A stretch of 64,000 bases of DNA, from contig JAGCVS010000021.1 in assembly GCA_017962235.1 (NCBI GenBank), forward strand, positions 19,291 to 83,290, written 5' to 3'. This DNA comes from Bacteroidales bacterium (GTDB taxonomy: Bacteria > Bacteroidota > Bacteroidia > Bacteroidales > UBA932). The translations under genes and the position numbers were made by a program. This document shows, piece by piece, positions 27,133-35,836 of this stretch. Under the pieces are notes generated by a model that saw only the letters and a list, made by a program, of their open reading frames with translations, made no database searches and had not been told where the DNA came from. How positions within the stretch are numbered: position 1 is the first letter of the stretch; each line of letters starts with the position of its first letter.

Positions 27133-27175
27133 CGTTTTTAAAAACGCACATCCGTAGCTTAAACGTTTATAAACG
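27133..27175. promoter_or_regulatory. Paired perfect palindromes upstream of ssb
   Basis: CGTTTTTAAAAACG (27133-27146) and CGTTTATAAACG (27164-27175) are both perfect palindromes, 31 bp apart from start to start (three helical turns). A further half-like AAACG follows at 27181. They share CGTTT...AAACG ends, which suggests a pair of operator sites for one dimeric regulator, about 100 bp ahead of the ssb start. The 223-bp gap 27051-27273 has no gene. Confidence 0.45.
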
Positions 27176-27273
27176 ATTTTAAACGTCTGGTGTATTGTTA
27201 CAGGGCTTCTGCCGGCGTTCCTTTGTTCCGCAAAGCGTAAGCCGTAATTATTAATCATTAAAAGCATTTCATT

Positions 27274-27618
27274 ATGGAAAGACTCACCATCAATCGGGTC
27301 GAGATTCTGGGGAGGGTCGGCACAGACCCCCGGATTGCAATGGCGGGGTCGTCGCGCATCGCCCGCTTCCCCGTAGCCACCAACGAACACTTCAAAGACC
27401 GCAACGGCACCCTTCACGAAGAGACCACATGGCACAATGTCGCCATCTGGCAGGGGAAAGCCACCCCCGACTTTGACGAGATTAAAAAAGGGGTCACCGT
27501 GCACATCTACGGCCGCATACGGAACTCCAAATACAAGGGGATGGACGGCGAGGACAAATACTTCTCGGAGATTACCGCCAACCATCTGGATATTTGTAAA
27601 GACGAAAAAACCAGTTAA
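27274..27618 (+). CDS. ssb: Single-stranded DNA-binding protein
   Basis: A 114-residue OB-fold protein with the SSB block order NRVEILGRVGTDP, RFPVATNEHFKD, TWHNVAIW and GVTVHIYGRIRNSKY. It binds single-stranded DNA as a tetramer in replication and repair. It is short and lacks the acidic C-terminal tail that recruits partners in the main cellular SSB, so it may be a second, specialised SSB. The promoter of cysS lies inside its last codons. Confidence 0.9.
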   Translation: MERLTINRVEILGRVGTDPRIAMAGSSRIARFPVATNEHFKDRNGTLHEETTWHNVAIWQGKATPDFDEIKKGVTVHIYGRIRNSKYKGMDGEDKYFSEITANHLDICKDEKTS

Positions 27619-27623
27619 ATTTG
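27593..27623 (+). promoter_or_regulatory. Bacteroidota-type promoter of cysS, inside the end of ssb
   Basis: TTTG (27593-27596), a 19-nt spacer and TAAATTTG (27616-27623) match the consensus. The -7 box overlaps the ssb stop codon, and ATG 27655 follows after 31 nt. Confidence 0.75.
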
Positions 27624-27654
27624 CGGGTTGTATCTAGTTACAAGCGCAAATTAT

Positions 27655-29127
27655 ATGTCAAGAGCCATTTATCTGTACAATACCGCCTCCCGGCTTAAGG
27701 AACTGTTCAAACCCATTCACGAGGGCCACGTCGGGATCTATGTTTGCGGACCCACCGTTTATGGTGATGCGCATCTGGGACATGCCCGTCCCGGCATCAC
27801 ATACGACGTGCTGGTGCGGCTGATGCGCAACCTTGGCTACAAAGTGCGCTTTGTAAGGAACATCACCGATGTGGGGCACCTCGAGAACGACGCCGATGAG
27901 GGGGAGGACAAGATTGCCAAGAAGGCCCGTCTGGAGCAGCTGGAGCCTATGGAAGTGGTGCAGTATTACACCATCCGCTACGAAGAGGCCATGAAACGGC
28001 TGGGCGTGAATCCCCCCTCCATCGAGCCCCGTGCTTCCGGTCACATCATTGAGCAGATTGCACTGGTAAAGCAGATTCTGGAAAACGGCTACGCATACGA
28101 GAGCAACGGCAGCGTGTACTTTGATGTTGCAAAATACAACAACGATTACAAGTACGGCGTGCTTTCCGGCAGGGAACTGGACGAGATGATATCCAACACC
28201 CGCGAGCTGGACGGTCAGAGCGACAAGCGCTCCCCGTATGACTTCGCCCTCTGGAAGAAGGCTGCGCCGGAGCATATCATGCACTGGCCCTCACCCTGGA
28301 GCGAAGGCTTCCCTGGCTGGCATCTGGAGTGCTCTGCCAGGATCGCCAAGTATCTGGGCGAGGAGTTTGACATCCACGGCGGCGGCATGGATCTGCTGTT
28401 CCCCCACCACGAATGCGAGCTGGCACAGAACACCGCAGCCCGCGGCCGCGGCGGCGTCCACTACTGGATGCACAACAACATGATTACCATCGACGGCAAG
28501 AAGATGGGCAAGTCCTACGGCAACTTTATCACTCTGGACGAGTTGTTCAACGGCACCCATCCCCTGCTGCAGAAGGCATACAGCCCGATGACGATACGCT
28601 TCTTCATTCTTCAGGCGCACTACCGCAGCACGCTGGACTTCAGCAACGAGGCGCTTCAGTCGGCAGAGAAGGGTCTCAAGAAGCTGTTCCAGGCTGCCCG
28701 CGACTCGGAGAAGCTGGAGGCTGCATCCAACGCTCCCGACTGCGGTCTGGCAAAGATCTACGAGGATATCTACGACGCCCTGTGCGACGACCTCAACACT
28801 CCCGTTGCACTGGCGCACATCTTTGAAGCGGTGAACATTGTGAACCGCGCCAAGGAGAAGGCCATCCAGATTGGCGTCACGGACAAGATAATGCTCAAGA
28901 AAATCTTTGGCGATGTGCTCACCGGCATCCTGGGTCTGGAAGACGAGCAGGCCGGCGGTGCAAGCGCAGAGACCATAAGCGGCCTGATGGACATCATCCT
29001 TGAGGAACGCCGCGCCGCCCGCGCAGAGAAAAACTGGGCAAAGTGCGACGCCATGCGCGACCGCCTCGCAGAACTGGGCATCCGGGTTAAGGATACCAAA
29101 GAGGGCAGTGAATGGAGTCTGGAATAG
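27655..29127 (+). CDS. cysS: Cysteinyl-tRNA synthetase
   Basis: A 490-residue class I synthetase charging tRNA-Cys. The HIGH motif is HLGH (AHLGHARPG), the KMSKS motif is KKMGKSYGN, and the zinc-site region [13 protein letters not shown] and GWHLECSA are present. ATG 27655 (MSRAIYLYN) fits the family start and lies behind a good promoter; an upstream extension is open but not conserved. Its substrate links it in concept to the cysK attenuator described at 39445-39528, which would sense charged tRNA-Cys. Confidence 0.95.
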   Translation: MSRAIYLYNTASRLKELFKPIHEGHVGIYVCGPTVYGDAHLGHARPGITYDVLVRLMRNLGYKVRFVRNITDVGHLENDADEGEDKIAKKARLEQLEPMEVVQYYTIRYEEAMKRLGVNPPSIEPRASGHIIEQIALVKQILENGYAYESNGSVYFDVAKYNNDYKYGVLSGRELDEMISNTRELDGQSDKRSPYDFALWKKAAPEHIMHWPSPWSEGFPGWHLECSARIAKYLGEEFDIHGGGMDLLFPHHECELAQNTAARGRGGVHYWMHNNMITIDGKKMGKSYGNFITLDELFNGTHPLLQKAYSPMTIRFFILQAHYRSTLDFSNEALQSAEKGLKKLFQAARDSEKLEAASNAPDCGLAKIYEDIYDALCDDLNTPVALAHIFEAVNIVNRAKEKAIQIGVTDKIMLKKIFGDVLTGILGLEDEQAGGASAETISGLMDIILEERRAARAEKNWAKCDAMRDRLAELGIRVKDTKEGSEWSLE

Positions 29128-29143
29128 TTATTGACATCGCCGC

Positions 29144-30361
29144 ATGACTGCATTCATCCTCACAATATTAGCCACTATCCTGGTCTCTTTCCTGTGCTCT
29201 GTGCTGGAGGCTACGCTTATGTCCACCCCCATCTCCTATCTCTCCATGAGAGAAGAGGATGGCAGCAAGTCCGCCGCACTGCTCAAGAAATACAAGACTG
29301 ATATAGACCGTCCCCTGGCATCGATACTGGTGCTCAACACCATTGCCAACACCATGGGCGCCGCAATCATCGGCGGTATCGCCGCCAAGCTTTGGAACAG
29401 CACCGCCGTGGGCATCACCTCCGCCGTGATGACGATTATGATTCTGGTGTTCGCGGAAATCATCCCCAAGACCATCGGCGCCACCTACTGGAGACGTCTC
29501 ACCGGCTTTACCGCCAGGATGATAAGCGTGCTGATAGTTATCACATACCCGTTTGTGCTTGCGGCAGAGTGGATTACCCGCAAGGTGGGCGGCGACGAAG
29601 ACGAGCAGACCGTGAGCCGCGAGGAGGTATCCGCCATGGCCAATATAGGCGAGGAAGAGGGCGTGTTTGAGAAGAGCGAAAACAAGATTATCCAGAATAT
29701 CATCAAGCTGGACAACATCAAAGCGTTTGACGTGATGACCCCCCGCGTGGTGGCCGCCATCGCTCCGGAGAAAATGACTCTGGCGCAGTTCTACAAGGAC
29801 CCCGCCTTCAACCATCACTCCCGCATCCCCGTATATGCGGACAGTCCCGAATACATCACCGGCTACATCCTCCGCACAGAGGCGCTGGAGATGCTGGCCA
29901 ACGACCGTTTCAAGGTGCGTCTGGGTGACATCAAGCGCGACATCACCCTCTTCAACGAGGAGATTGCCATCAGCGACATCTGGGAGCAGCTGCTCAAGAA
30001 CAAAGAGCAGATAGGCCTCATCATAGACGAGTACGGCTGCTTTACCGGCATCATCACGCTGGAGGACATTATCGAGACCATCTTCGGTCTGGAAATCATA
30101 GACGAGATGGACGAGGTGAGCGACATGCAACAGTATGCCCGCGAGCGCTGGGAGCGCCGCCAGAAACGTTACCGTCAGATTGAACTGCCGGACGATGACG
30201 ACGATGACTCAGATGACGACGATGATGACGCCGACGAGCCGCAGCCCATTATCATGCGCACCGACGTAGAGAACAAGTTCAAGGGAGAAGCAGAGCCGGA
30301 GCACAGTGCCGAGGCGCTGGACGGAGTCGGCCTGCGCTACGGCGAGCCTGAAGGGAAATAA
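29144..30361 (+). CDS. CNNM/CBS-domain membrane protein (HlyC/CorC-like)
   Basis: A 405-residue protein with an N-terminal CNNM (DUF21) domain of about four membrane segments (residues 1-145; TLMSTPISYLSM, AEIIPKTIGA) and a CBS pair (about 190-325; DVMTPRVV, IIDEYGCFTGIITLEDIIETIFG). The usual C-terminal CorC/HlyC domain is missing and replaced by an Asp-run acidic tail. Related proteins move Mg2+ or other cations, or take part in gliding/secretion as GldE. It follows cysS by 16 bp. The AT-rich restriction-modification genes begin 16 bp later. Confidence 0.88.
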   Translation: MTAFILTILATILVSFLCSVLEATLMSTPISYLSMREEDGSKSAALLKKYKTDIDRPLASILVLNTIANTMGAAIIGGIAAKLWNSTAVGITSAVMTIMILVFAEIIPKTIGATYWRRLTGFTARMISVLIVITYPFVLAAEWITRKVGGDEDEQTVSREEVSAMANIGEEEGVFEKSENKIIQNIIKLDNIKAFDVMTPRVVAAIAPEKMTLAQFYKDPAFNHHSRIPVYADSPEYITGYILRTEALEMLANDRFKVRLGDIKRDITLFNEEIAISDIWEQLLKNKEQIGLIIDEYGCFTGIITLEDIIETIFGLEIIDEMDEVSDMQQYARERWERRQKRYRQIELPDDDDDDSDDDDDDADEPQPIIMRTDVENKFKGEAEPEHSAEALDGVGLRYGEPEGK

Positions 30362-30377
30362 AATAGAATTAAGTATT

Positions 30378-31094
30378 ATGACAAATAAGCAGAAAGAGTC
30401 TATTATCATCAGCGGGAAAACCTACTTCCGCCAGATTATTATACCAAATCACCTTAGGAGTTTACAAGAGCTAAGGTTAAAGGATTTCAAGATTAATCCT
30501 TTTTTAGTGAATTATCTTGCAGCTTTTCTATGTGGCAACACAGAGCCGGAATCACTTGCAAAAGCACTTGTCTATCCTCGTATTCTTGGAACCAGCATTA
30601 ACACGAGTTTTGGTCAGAACATTCAGGTATTCATTTCACAACTGGCACAAATTGCAGGAAATGCATCTGGCATTACCGGTATAGATATCGAATTTATTGA
30701 TGCCCTTGATGGCCGAAAGAAGTACTGTCAATGCAAAGCGGGGCCGCAAACCATCAATAAAGATGATGTTGCTACCATTTTGGGTCACTTCACTTATCTA
30801 CAGAATAAAGCAAGGCTGGACAGACTCGATATCAACATTGGTGATATGATTGTCGGTGTATTATATGGCGAACCTGATGAACTGTCAAGCAACTATAAGA
30901 ACATTGACAGAACCTGTCCTGTGTATTGCGGTTCTGAATTCTGGGAACATTTAACAGGAGACCGCCAGTTTTACCATCGCCTGGCGAAGGCCTTTGGTGA
31001 AGTTGTTGAAGAGGACAACATCGATGGCAGTAAATTAATTCTGCAGAAAATTGCGGATATCGCCAAGGAAATCAAAGATAAAGGAGGTCTATGA
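30378..31094 (+). CDS. Type II restriction endonuclease, PmeII/Eco47II-like
   Basis: A 238-residue protein unlike its neighbours in composition (AT-rich). Sequence blocks NPFLVNYLAAFL, AKALVYPRILGTSINTSFG and IDIEFIDALDGRKKYCQCKAGPQTINKDD are what I recall of the Eco47II/PmeII group; the ID-x-E...QxK arrangement could be the PD-(D/E)XK active site. It is encoded 4 bp overlapping with a C5 DNA methyltransferase, which is the strongest evidence that it is the paired nuclease. The recognition site cannot be read from sequence. Confidence 0.78.
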   Translation: MTNKQKESIIISGKTYFRQIIIPNHLRSLQELRLKDFKINPFLVNYLAAFLCGNTEPESLAKALVYPRILGTSINTSFGQNIQVFISQLAQIAGNASGITGIDIEFIDALDGRKKYCQCKAGPQTINKDDVATILGHFTYLQNKARLDRLDINIGDMIVGVLYGEPDELSSNYKNIDRTCPVYCGSEFWEHLTGDRQFYHRLAKAFGEVVEEDNIDGSKLILQKIADIAKEIKDKGGL

Positions 31095-32395
31095 TGTCCA
31101 CTTTCATCTCAGCATCCAATTTAGCCGATCTAATGGGAACATCCCTTGCCACTGCCCAAAGGTGGGGAGAGAGTGGCGTGTATCCCTATCACCGGAGCGA
31201 TGCGGGTAAAGGCGGATTCTTTATGGAAGAGTTAACGGATGTAGAGCCAGTCAAGATGATGCTCCACACTAAGTGGGACGACGAATCCAATGTTGTTCCT
31301 CTCCGCGACTTTACATCCGTCGAACTTTTCGCTGGTGCCGGAGGTTTGGCTCTTGGTATGCATTTGGCAGGGTTTCGACATGTTCTGCTAAATGAGCTGG
31401 ATACCATAGCTTGCAGGACTTTGCGACGAAATCATCCTGAATGGAATGTACTTGAGGGAGATATTCATCGTGTTGATTTCACACCGCTAAAAGGTAAAAT
31501 TGATTTCCTTTCAGGAGGTTTTCCATGTCAGGCTTTTTCTTACGCCGGAAAGAAAGGTGGCCTTAACGACACTCGAGGAACTCTGTTTTTTGAATTAGCC
31601 CGCGCTGTCAAGGAAATCCAGCCCAAGGTGTTTATGGGTGAAAATGTAAAAGGTTTACTATCTCATGACAATGGGCGGACTTTACAAGTTATCCGCAATG
31701 CTATCATTGAACTTGGATATACTCTTGTAGAGCCTCGTGTTTTGAAGGCCATTATGTATAAGGTTCCACAAAAACGTGAACGTCTAATTCTTATTGCTAT
31801 TCGAAATGACATTTATGAACGTGGGATCCGCTTCAGTTGGCCAGAACCGTATCACCGAATAATGACTATTCGAGATGCTTTCTGCAAAGGGGAACTATTC
31901 GATACAGATGTACCGGATTCAGAAGGTCAATCCTATCCGGCGAAGAAAGCCAGAATCATGGCGATGGTACCGGAAGGTGGCGATTGGCGAGATTTACCTA
32001 TTGAGGAGCAGAAGGATTACATGGGCGGTAGTTTTTACCTTGGTGGAGGCAAAACCGGAATGGCGCGACGTCTTTCAATGGATGAACCCTCATTGACACT
32101 TACTTGTGCTCCTGCGCAAAAACAGACTGAACGTTGTCATCCTACCGAAACACGGCCTCTGACAATACGGGAATATGCACGTATCCAAACCTTCCCTGAC
32201 AGTTGGGTTTTTGAGGGTAACATGGCAAATCAGTATAAACAAATTGGAAATGCCGTACCAGTGAATCTTGCTTTTGCTATAGGTCGCTCCTTGATACGAA
32301 TGTTCAACGAAATTGAACGGGCAATGCCCGAACAGAGCCAGTTGGAGTCAGCGCTGAAGTCTGTCCAAAGGATGGTGCCGCCCAGCCTGTTTTAG
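31091..32395 (+). CDS. DNA (cytosine-5) methyltransferase with N-terminal HTH
   Basis: A 434-residue enzyme with C5-methyltransferase motifs: I (ELFAGAGGLALG), IV (GGFPCQAFS with catalytic Cys), VI (ENVKGL), VIII (QKRERLILI) and X (QIGNAVPVNLA); the variable region between VIII and IX is the target recognition domain. The first ~70 residues (ISASNLADLMGTSLATAQRWGESGVYP) look like a winged or MerR-type helix-turn-helix, probably for autoregulation. It protects DNA from the upstream nuclease. A strong AAAGGAGG Shine-Dalgarno precedes the start, which is unusual here and fits an acquired cassette. Confidence 0.9.
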   Translation: MMSTFISASNLADLMGTSLATAQRWGESGVYPYHRSDAGKGGFFMEELTDVEPVKMMLHTKWDDESNVVPLRDFTSVELFAGAGGLALGMHLAGFRHVLLNELDTIACRTLRRNHPEWNVLEGDIHRVDFTPLKGKIDFLSGGFPCQAFSYAGKKGGLNDTRGTLFFELARAVKEIQPKVFMGENVKGLLSHDNGRTLQVIRNAIIELGYTLVEPRVLKAIMYKVPQKRERLILIAIRNDIYERGIRFSWPEPYHRIMTIRDAFCKGELFDTDVPDSEGQSYPAKKARIMAMVPEGGDWRDLPIEEQKDYMGGSFYLGGGKTGMARRLSMDEPSLTLTCAPAQKQTERCHPTETRPLTIREYARIQTFPDSWVFEGNMANQYKQIGNAVPVNLAFAIGRSLIRMFNEIERAMPEQSQLESALKSVQRMVPPSLF

Positions 32396-32407
32396 ACCGT
32401 TATAATA

Positions 32408-32893
32408 TTAATCCTTGCAGAGAAGAACGGCGGCGTATGCCTCCACACCCTCTTCCCGCCCGGTGAAGCCGAGGCGTTCTGTGGTTGTGGCCTTTACGGA
32501 AATACATTCCACCGGAACCTCCAGCACAGAGGCCAACGCGCTGCGCATCTGAGGCACGTACGGAGCTATCTTAGGAGCCTGCAGCAGCAGGGTGATATCG
32601 GCATTTACCAGCGAATAGCCACGGCTTTGAATCATGTCATAAGTACGGCGCAACAGTATCTTGCTGTCGATACCCTTGAACTCATCGCTGGTATCTGGGA
32701 AGTGGTGCCCTATGTCGCCCAGAGCCAGAGTCCCCAGCAGCGCGTCGCACAGCGCATGGATAATCACATCGCCGTCTGAGTGCGCCACGCACCCTTTATC
32801 GTGAGGAATCGTAACTCCGCCAAGGGTCAGCGTAAGACCCGGCGCCAGCCGGTGGACATCGTATCCGTTGCCTATTCTGATATCACAATTCAT
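32408..32893 (-). CDS. ispF: 2-C-methyl-D-erythritol 2,4-cyclodiphosphate synthase
   Basis: A 161-residue IspF of the MEP isoprenoid pathway, which cyclises CDP-ME-2-phosphate with loss of CMP. The zinc-binding D-x-H is GYDVHR at residues 10-15, the HSDGDVIIHALCDALLG block carries the third ligand, and ATTTERLGFTGREEGV is the C-terminal signature. The gene is on the opposite strand to the R-M cassette, whose end lies 12 bp away. Confidence 0.95.
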   Translation of the reverse strand: MNCDIRIGNGYDVHRLAPGLTLTLGGVTIPHDKGCVAHSDGDVIIHALCDALLGTLALGDIGHHFPDTSDEFKGIDSKILLRRTYDMIQSRGYSLVNADITLLLQAPKIAPYVPQMRSALASVLEVPVECISVKATTTERLGFTGREEGVEAYAAVLLCKD

Positions 32894-32947
32894 ACTTAAG
32901 TCTTTCCGACAAATTTATTACCTTTGTCTGGATTATACAAAACCATT

Positions 32948-33361
32948 ATGGCTATCACATTTTTCCCCAGACCCTCGCACAAAGTATTCAACTACACTCC
33001 GCGCTATTATGACGAGCGCAAAGAGCGCCTGAAAGAGCTGTACGCAAAGTATGGCAAGGAGTATCCGGGCGATGCAAAGGCTTCTGCACAGCAGGCTGCG
33101 GAGGATCTGAAGGATGTCGCCACCCTTAAGGAGGTGATGGAGGCCACCGAGCCCCTTGAGGGGCAGAAACAGAACCGCAGCGGAGCCGCATACATCCCCG
33201 GTCAGTATATCCGCAGCGCATACCGCAAGGATACCGCAGAGCGGCTGAGTTCTTCCAAGGAGAAGAGTCCGCTGCGCACAATCATCATAATGATTACGGT
33301 TATCGCCGCCATCCTGGTGGCTTATTATCTCAGTCAGGGGCTGGTAGAGTTGTTCAGGTAG
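32948..33361 (+). CDS. Conserved Bacteroidales protein with one C-terminal membrane segment
   Basis: A 137-residue protein: a basic, charged N-terminal half (FNYTPRYYDERKERLKELYAKYGKEYP), an Ala/Lys/Glu-rich middle, and one membrane-spanning segment near the C-terminus (TIIIMITVIAAILVAYYL). I do not recognise a function. It lies 3 bp ahead of mutL, so the two may be co-transcribed. TACCTTTG (32919-32926) is a -7 candidate without a good -33 box. ATG 32948 was preferred over an upstream alternative that has no family support. Confidence 0.65.
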   Translation: MAITFFPRPSHKVFNYTPRYYDERKERLKELYAKYGKEYPGDAKASAQQAAEDLKDVATLKEVMEATEPLEGQKQNRSGAAYIPGQYIRSAYRKDTAERLSSSKEKSPLRTIIIMITVIAAILVAYYLSQGLVELFR

Positions 33362-33364
33362 CGT

Positions 33365-35173
33365 ATGATCCGGGTCCTTCCAAGCAATATTGCCAATCTG
33401 ATTGCGGCCGGCGAAGTTGTGGGCCGCCCCGCTTCTGTGGTCAAGGAGTTGATGGAAAACAGCATTGACGCCGGCGCCACCACCATATCGGTGAGCATCC
33501 TGGATGCCGGAAGGACTTTGATACAGGTGATAGACGACGGCTGCGGCATGGGCGCAGAAGATGCCGCCCTTTGCTTTGAGCGCCACGCTACCAGCAAGAT
33601 AGCCAGCGCAGAGGACCTGGAGAAGATTCTCACCTACGGCTTCCGCGGCGAGGCGCTGGCCTCCATTGCGGCAGTGGCGCAGGTAACTCTCAAGACCCGC
33701 CGGGAAGAGGATGAGGCCGGCATCCAGATAGAGGTGGCCGACTCCCGCATCCTCTCTTCCAAGCCTGTGGCTGCCCCCCGCGGGTGCAACATCGCCGTGA
33801 GCAACCTGTTCTACAACGTACCGGCACGCCGCAAGTTCCTCAAGTCCGACGCGGCGGAGATGCGCCACATAGAGCAGGAATTCATCCGCGTGGCCGCTTC
33901 GCATCCGGACCGCGCCTTCGCTCTCAAGCACAACGGCCGCGACATGTACAGCATCCGCCCCGCCGCTAACCTAAAGCAGCGCATCAGCGACCTTTGCGGC
34001 CGCGACCTGGCCAACGAACTGGTGGAGGTCTCCACCCAGACCGATCTGATAAAGGTGTCGGGCTTCATCGGCAGTCCGCTGGACGCCCGCAAGACCCCCG
34101 GCAACCAGTATTTCTTCATAAACGGACGCTATTTCCGCAGTCCCATGCTGCACAAGGCGGTATGCAAGCCATACGAGAACCTGGTGCGCGAAGGATATAT
34201 TCCATCGTATTTCCTCTTTCTGGAGTGCGACCCCACCGAGGTGGATGTAAATATCCATCCTCAGAAGACGGAGGTCAAGTTCACGGAAGAACATATCATT
34301 TTTGAGATACTCTCCGCCTGCGTACGCGAAGCGCTGGGACGTGGCGCCTTTGGGCCCAGTATCGACTTTGAATCGGGCGAGGTGCTGGATTTCCCGGTGA
34401 TGGGGCGCGAAGAGAATGTAGGAGGATTTACAGGCGGCACCGCCGGCGGCCACGGCGGCAGTTATGGCGGCATCCGCTCTCCGAAGATGGACTACTCCTC
34501 CCTGTTCGACCACTTTGAGAAAGAGGGCGGCGATGTCTCCGGCGGCAGCGGTGCAGGCAGCCGGCCCGTTTCCCAAGACAGGGGCTACGGGCATAACCTG
34601 GAAGAGGAGGATAATTCCCATGCAGATGTAATCGTCCTCTCCGGCAAGCTGATACTGGCGCCGGTGCGCGAAGGTCTCGCCGTAATCAACATTAAGAAGG
34701 CGCAGGAGGCGGTGCTGTATCATAAATACTTCGCCTTCCTCACGCAGGAGCATTTCATTTCGCAGCGTTCGCTTTATCCGCAGCAGGTGGTGCTCCGCAG
34801 CGACATCTACTCCATAATCCTGGAGCATCTGGAGCGCATTTCGCAGCTCGGCTTTGACATCCGCGACTTTGGCGACAACACCATCATAGTTTATGCGGTG
34901 CCCGATGGTTTCCCGGCAGACGAAGAGGCGCTCAAAGAGGCGATGGACAATTTGGCAGCCGCCATTGACGGAAATATGGAGGGCGAGGCAGCCGTGCAAT
35001 ATGCCTCTTCTCTGGCTGCAACTGCAGCTAAAGGGCTGTCCCACAACCTCAACCCGGTGCAGGCGCAGATGCTGGCAAACGAGGTGCTCATATTGCGAGC
35101 CACTCATGGCGCGGACCTTGCAGTACGCTGCATAACCATTATTCCAACAGAAGAACTGGAGAGAAAGATATGA
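33365..35173 (+). CDS. mutL: DNA mismatch repair protein MutL
   Basis: A 602-residue MutL. The GHKL ATPase (residues 1-330) shows IANLIAAGEVVGRPASVVKELMENS, DDGCGM, ERHATSKI and GFRGEALASI. A Gly/Ser-rich linker (about 350-420) leads to the dimerization domain. The endonuclease motif DQHA(x)2E(x)4E of many bacterial MutL proteins is not present; the corresponding site reads NIKKAQEAVLY (about residue 442). The strand-nicking partner is therefore unclear. It overlaps the rhomboid gene by 4 bp (ATGA). Confidence 0.93.
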   Translation: MIRVLPSNIANLIAAGEVVGRPASVVKELMENSIDAGATTISVSILDAGRTLIQVIDDGCGMGAEDAALCFERHATSKIASAEDLEKILTYGFRGEALASIAAVAQVTLKTRREEDEAGIQIEVADSRILSSKPVAAPRGCNIAVSNLFYNVPARRKFLKSDAAEMRHIEQEFIRVAASHPDRAFALKHNGRDMYSIRPAANLKQRISDLCGRDLANELVEVSTQTDLIKVSGFIGSPLDARKTPGNQYFFINGRYFRSPMLHKAVCKPYENLVREGYIPSYFLFLECDPTEVDVNIHPQKTEVKFTEEHIIFEILSACVREALGRGAFGPSIDFESGEVLDFPVMGREENVGGFTGGTAGGHGGSYGGIRSPKMDYSSLFDHFEKEGGDVSGGSGAGSRPVSQDRGYGHNLEEEDNSHADVIVLSGKLILAPVREGLAVINIKKAQEAVLYHKYFAFLTQEHFISQRSLYPQQVVLRSDIYSIILEHLERISQLGFDIRDFGDNTIIVYAVPDGFPADEEALKEAMDNLAAAIDGNMEGEAAVQYASSLAATAAKGLSHNLNPVQAQMLANEVLILRATHGADLAVRCITIIPTEELERKI

Positions 35174-35835
35174 ACGGCTTAGGGTGGCGGAACTTTTATT
35201 ACAGCATTCCGCCGGTGACGCGAAATCTGATTGTCATAAACATCATCGTACTGATTTTCACCTCTTTGATTGGGGACAAGATGTACGAGCTGTTCTCTCT
35301 GTTCGCGTTCTCCTCCCCCCTTTACAGGCACTATCAGCTGGTGACCCACATGTTCATGCACGGCGGCTTCTGGCACCTGTTCTTCAACATGTACACGCTG
35401 TTCATATTCGGCGTTCCGCTGGAGCGCACCTGGGGCAGCAAGAAGTTCCTCCTGTTCTACTTTGTGACTGGGCTGGGGGCAGCGCTCTGCCATAATCTGG
35501 TGGTGGGCCTGCAAATCAGCAGTTATCAGACAGCCGGCAACTTTGCCGCCGCCAACGCCGCCATGATGACTCCCACCGTGGGCGCTTCCGGCGCAATCTA
35601 CGGCGTACTGCTGGGCTTTGGCATGCTTTGGCCCAACACGGAGCTGCAGCTCATCTTCCCGCCGGTAAGGCTAACCGCCAAGTGGTTCGTGATTATCTTT
35701 GGCGCAATCGAGCTGGTTACCGGGCTCACCGGCATGGGGGGCAACATCGCCCACTTCGCCCATCTGGGAGGCATGCTGTTTGGCCTTGCACTGATACTGT
35801 ATTGGAAGAAACGGGGTAAAATGTACAGCGAGTAA
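35170..35835 (+). CDS. Rhomboid-family intramembrane serine protease
   Basis: A 221-residue membrane protein with six predicted segments. The active-site motifs are present: HGGFWHLFFNMYTLF (residues about 62-76; conserved H and N), the nucleophile GASGAIYG and the catalytic His in HFAHLGG of the last segment. Rhomboids cut substrates within or close to the membrane. It is encoded between mutL and an EEP-family gene in a tight plus-strand run. Confidence 0.92.
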   Translation: MNGLGWRNFYYSIPPVTRNLIVINIIVLIFTSLIGDKMYELFSLFAFSSPLYRHYQLVTHMFMHGGFWHLFFNMYTLFIFGVPLERTWGSKKFLLFYFVTGLGAALCHNLVVGLQISSYQTAGNFAAANAAMMTPTVGASGAIYGVLLGFGMLWPNTELQLIFPPVRLTAKWFVIIFGAIELVTGLTGMGGNIAHFAHLGGMLFGLALILYWKKRGKMYSE

Positions 35836-35836
35836 C

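Noticed and set aside
27628..27654. Upstream extension of cysS from a TTG codon
   Set aside because: It would run too close to the promoter and adds nine non-conserved residues; MSRAIYLYN fits the family.
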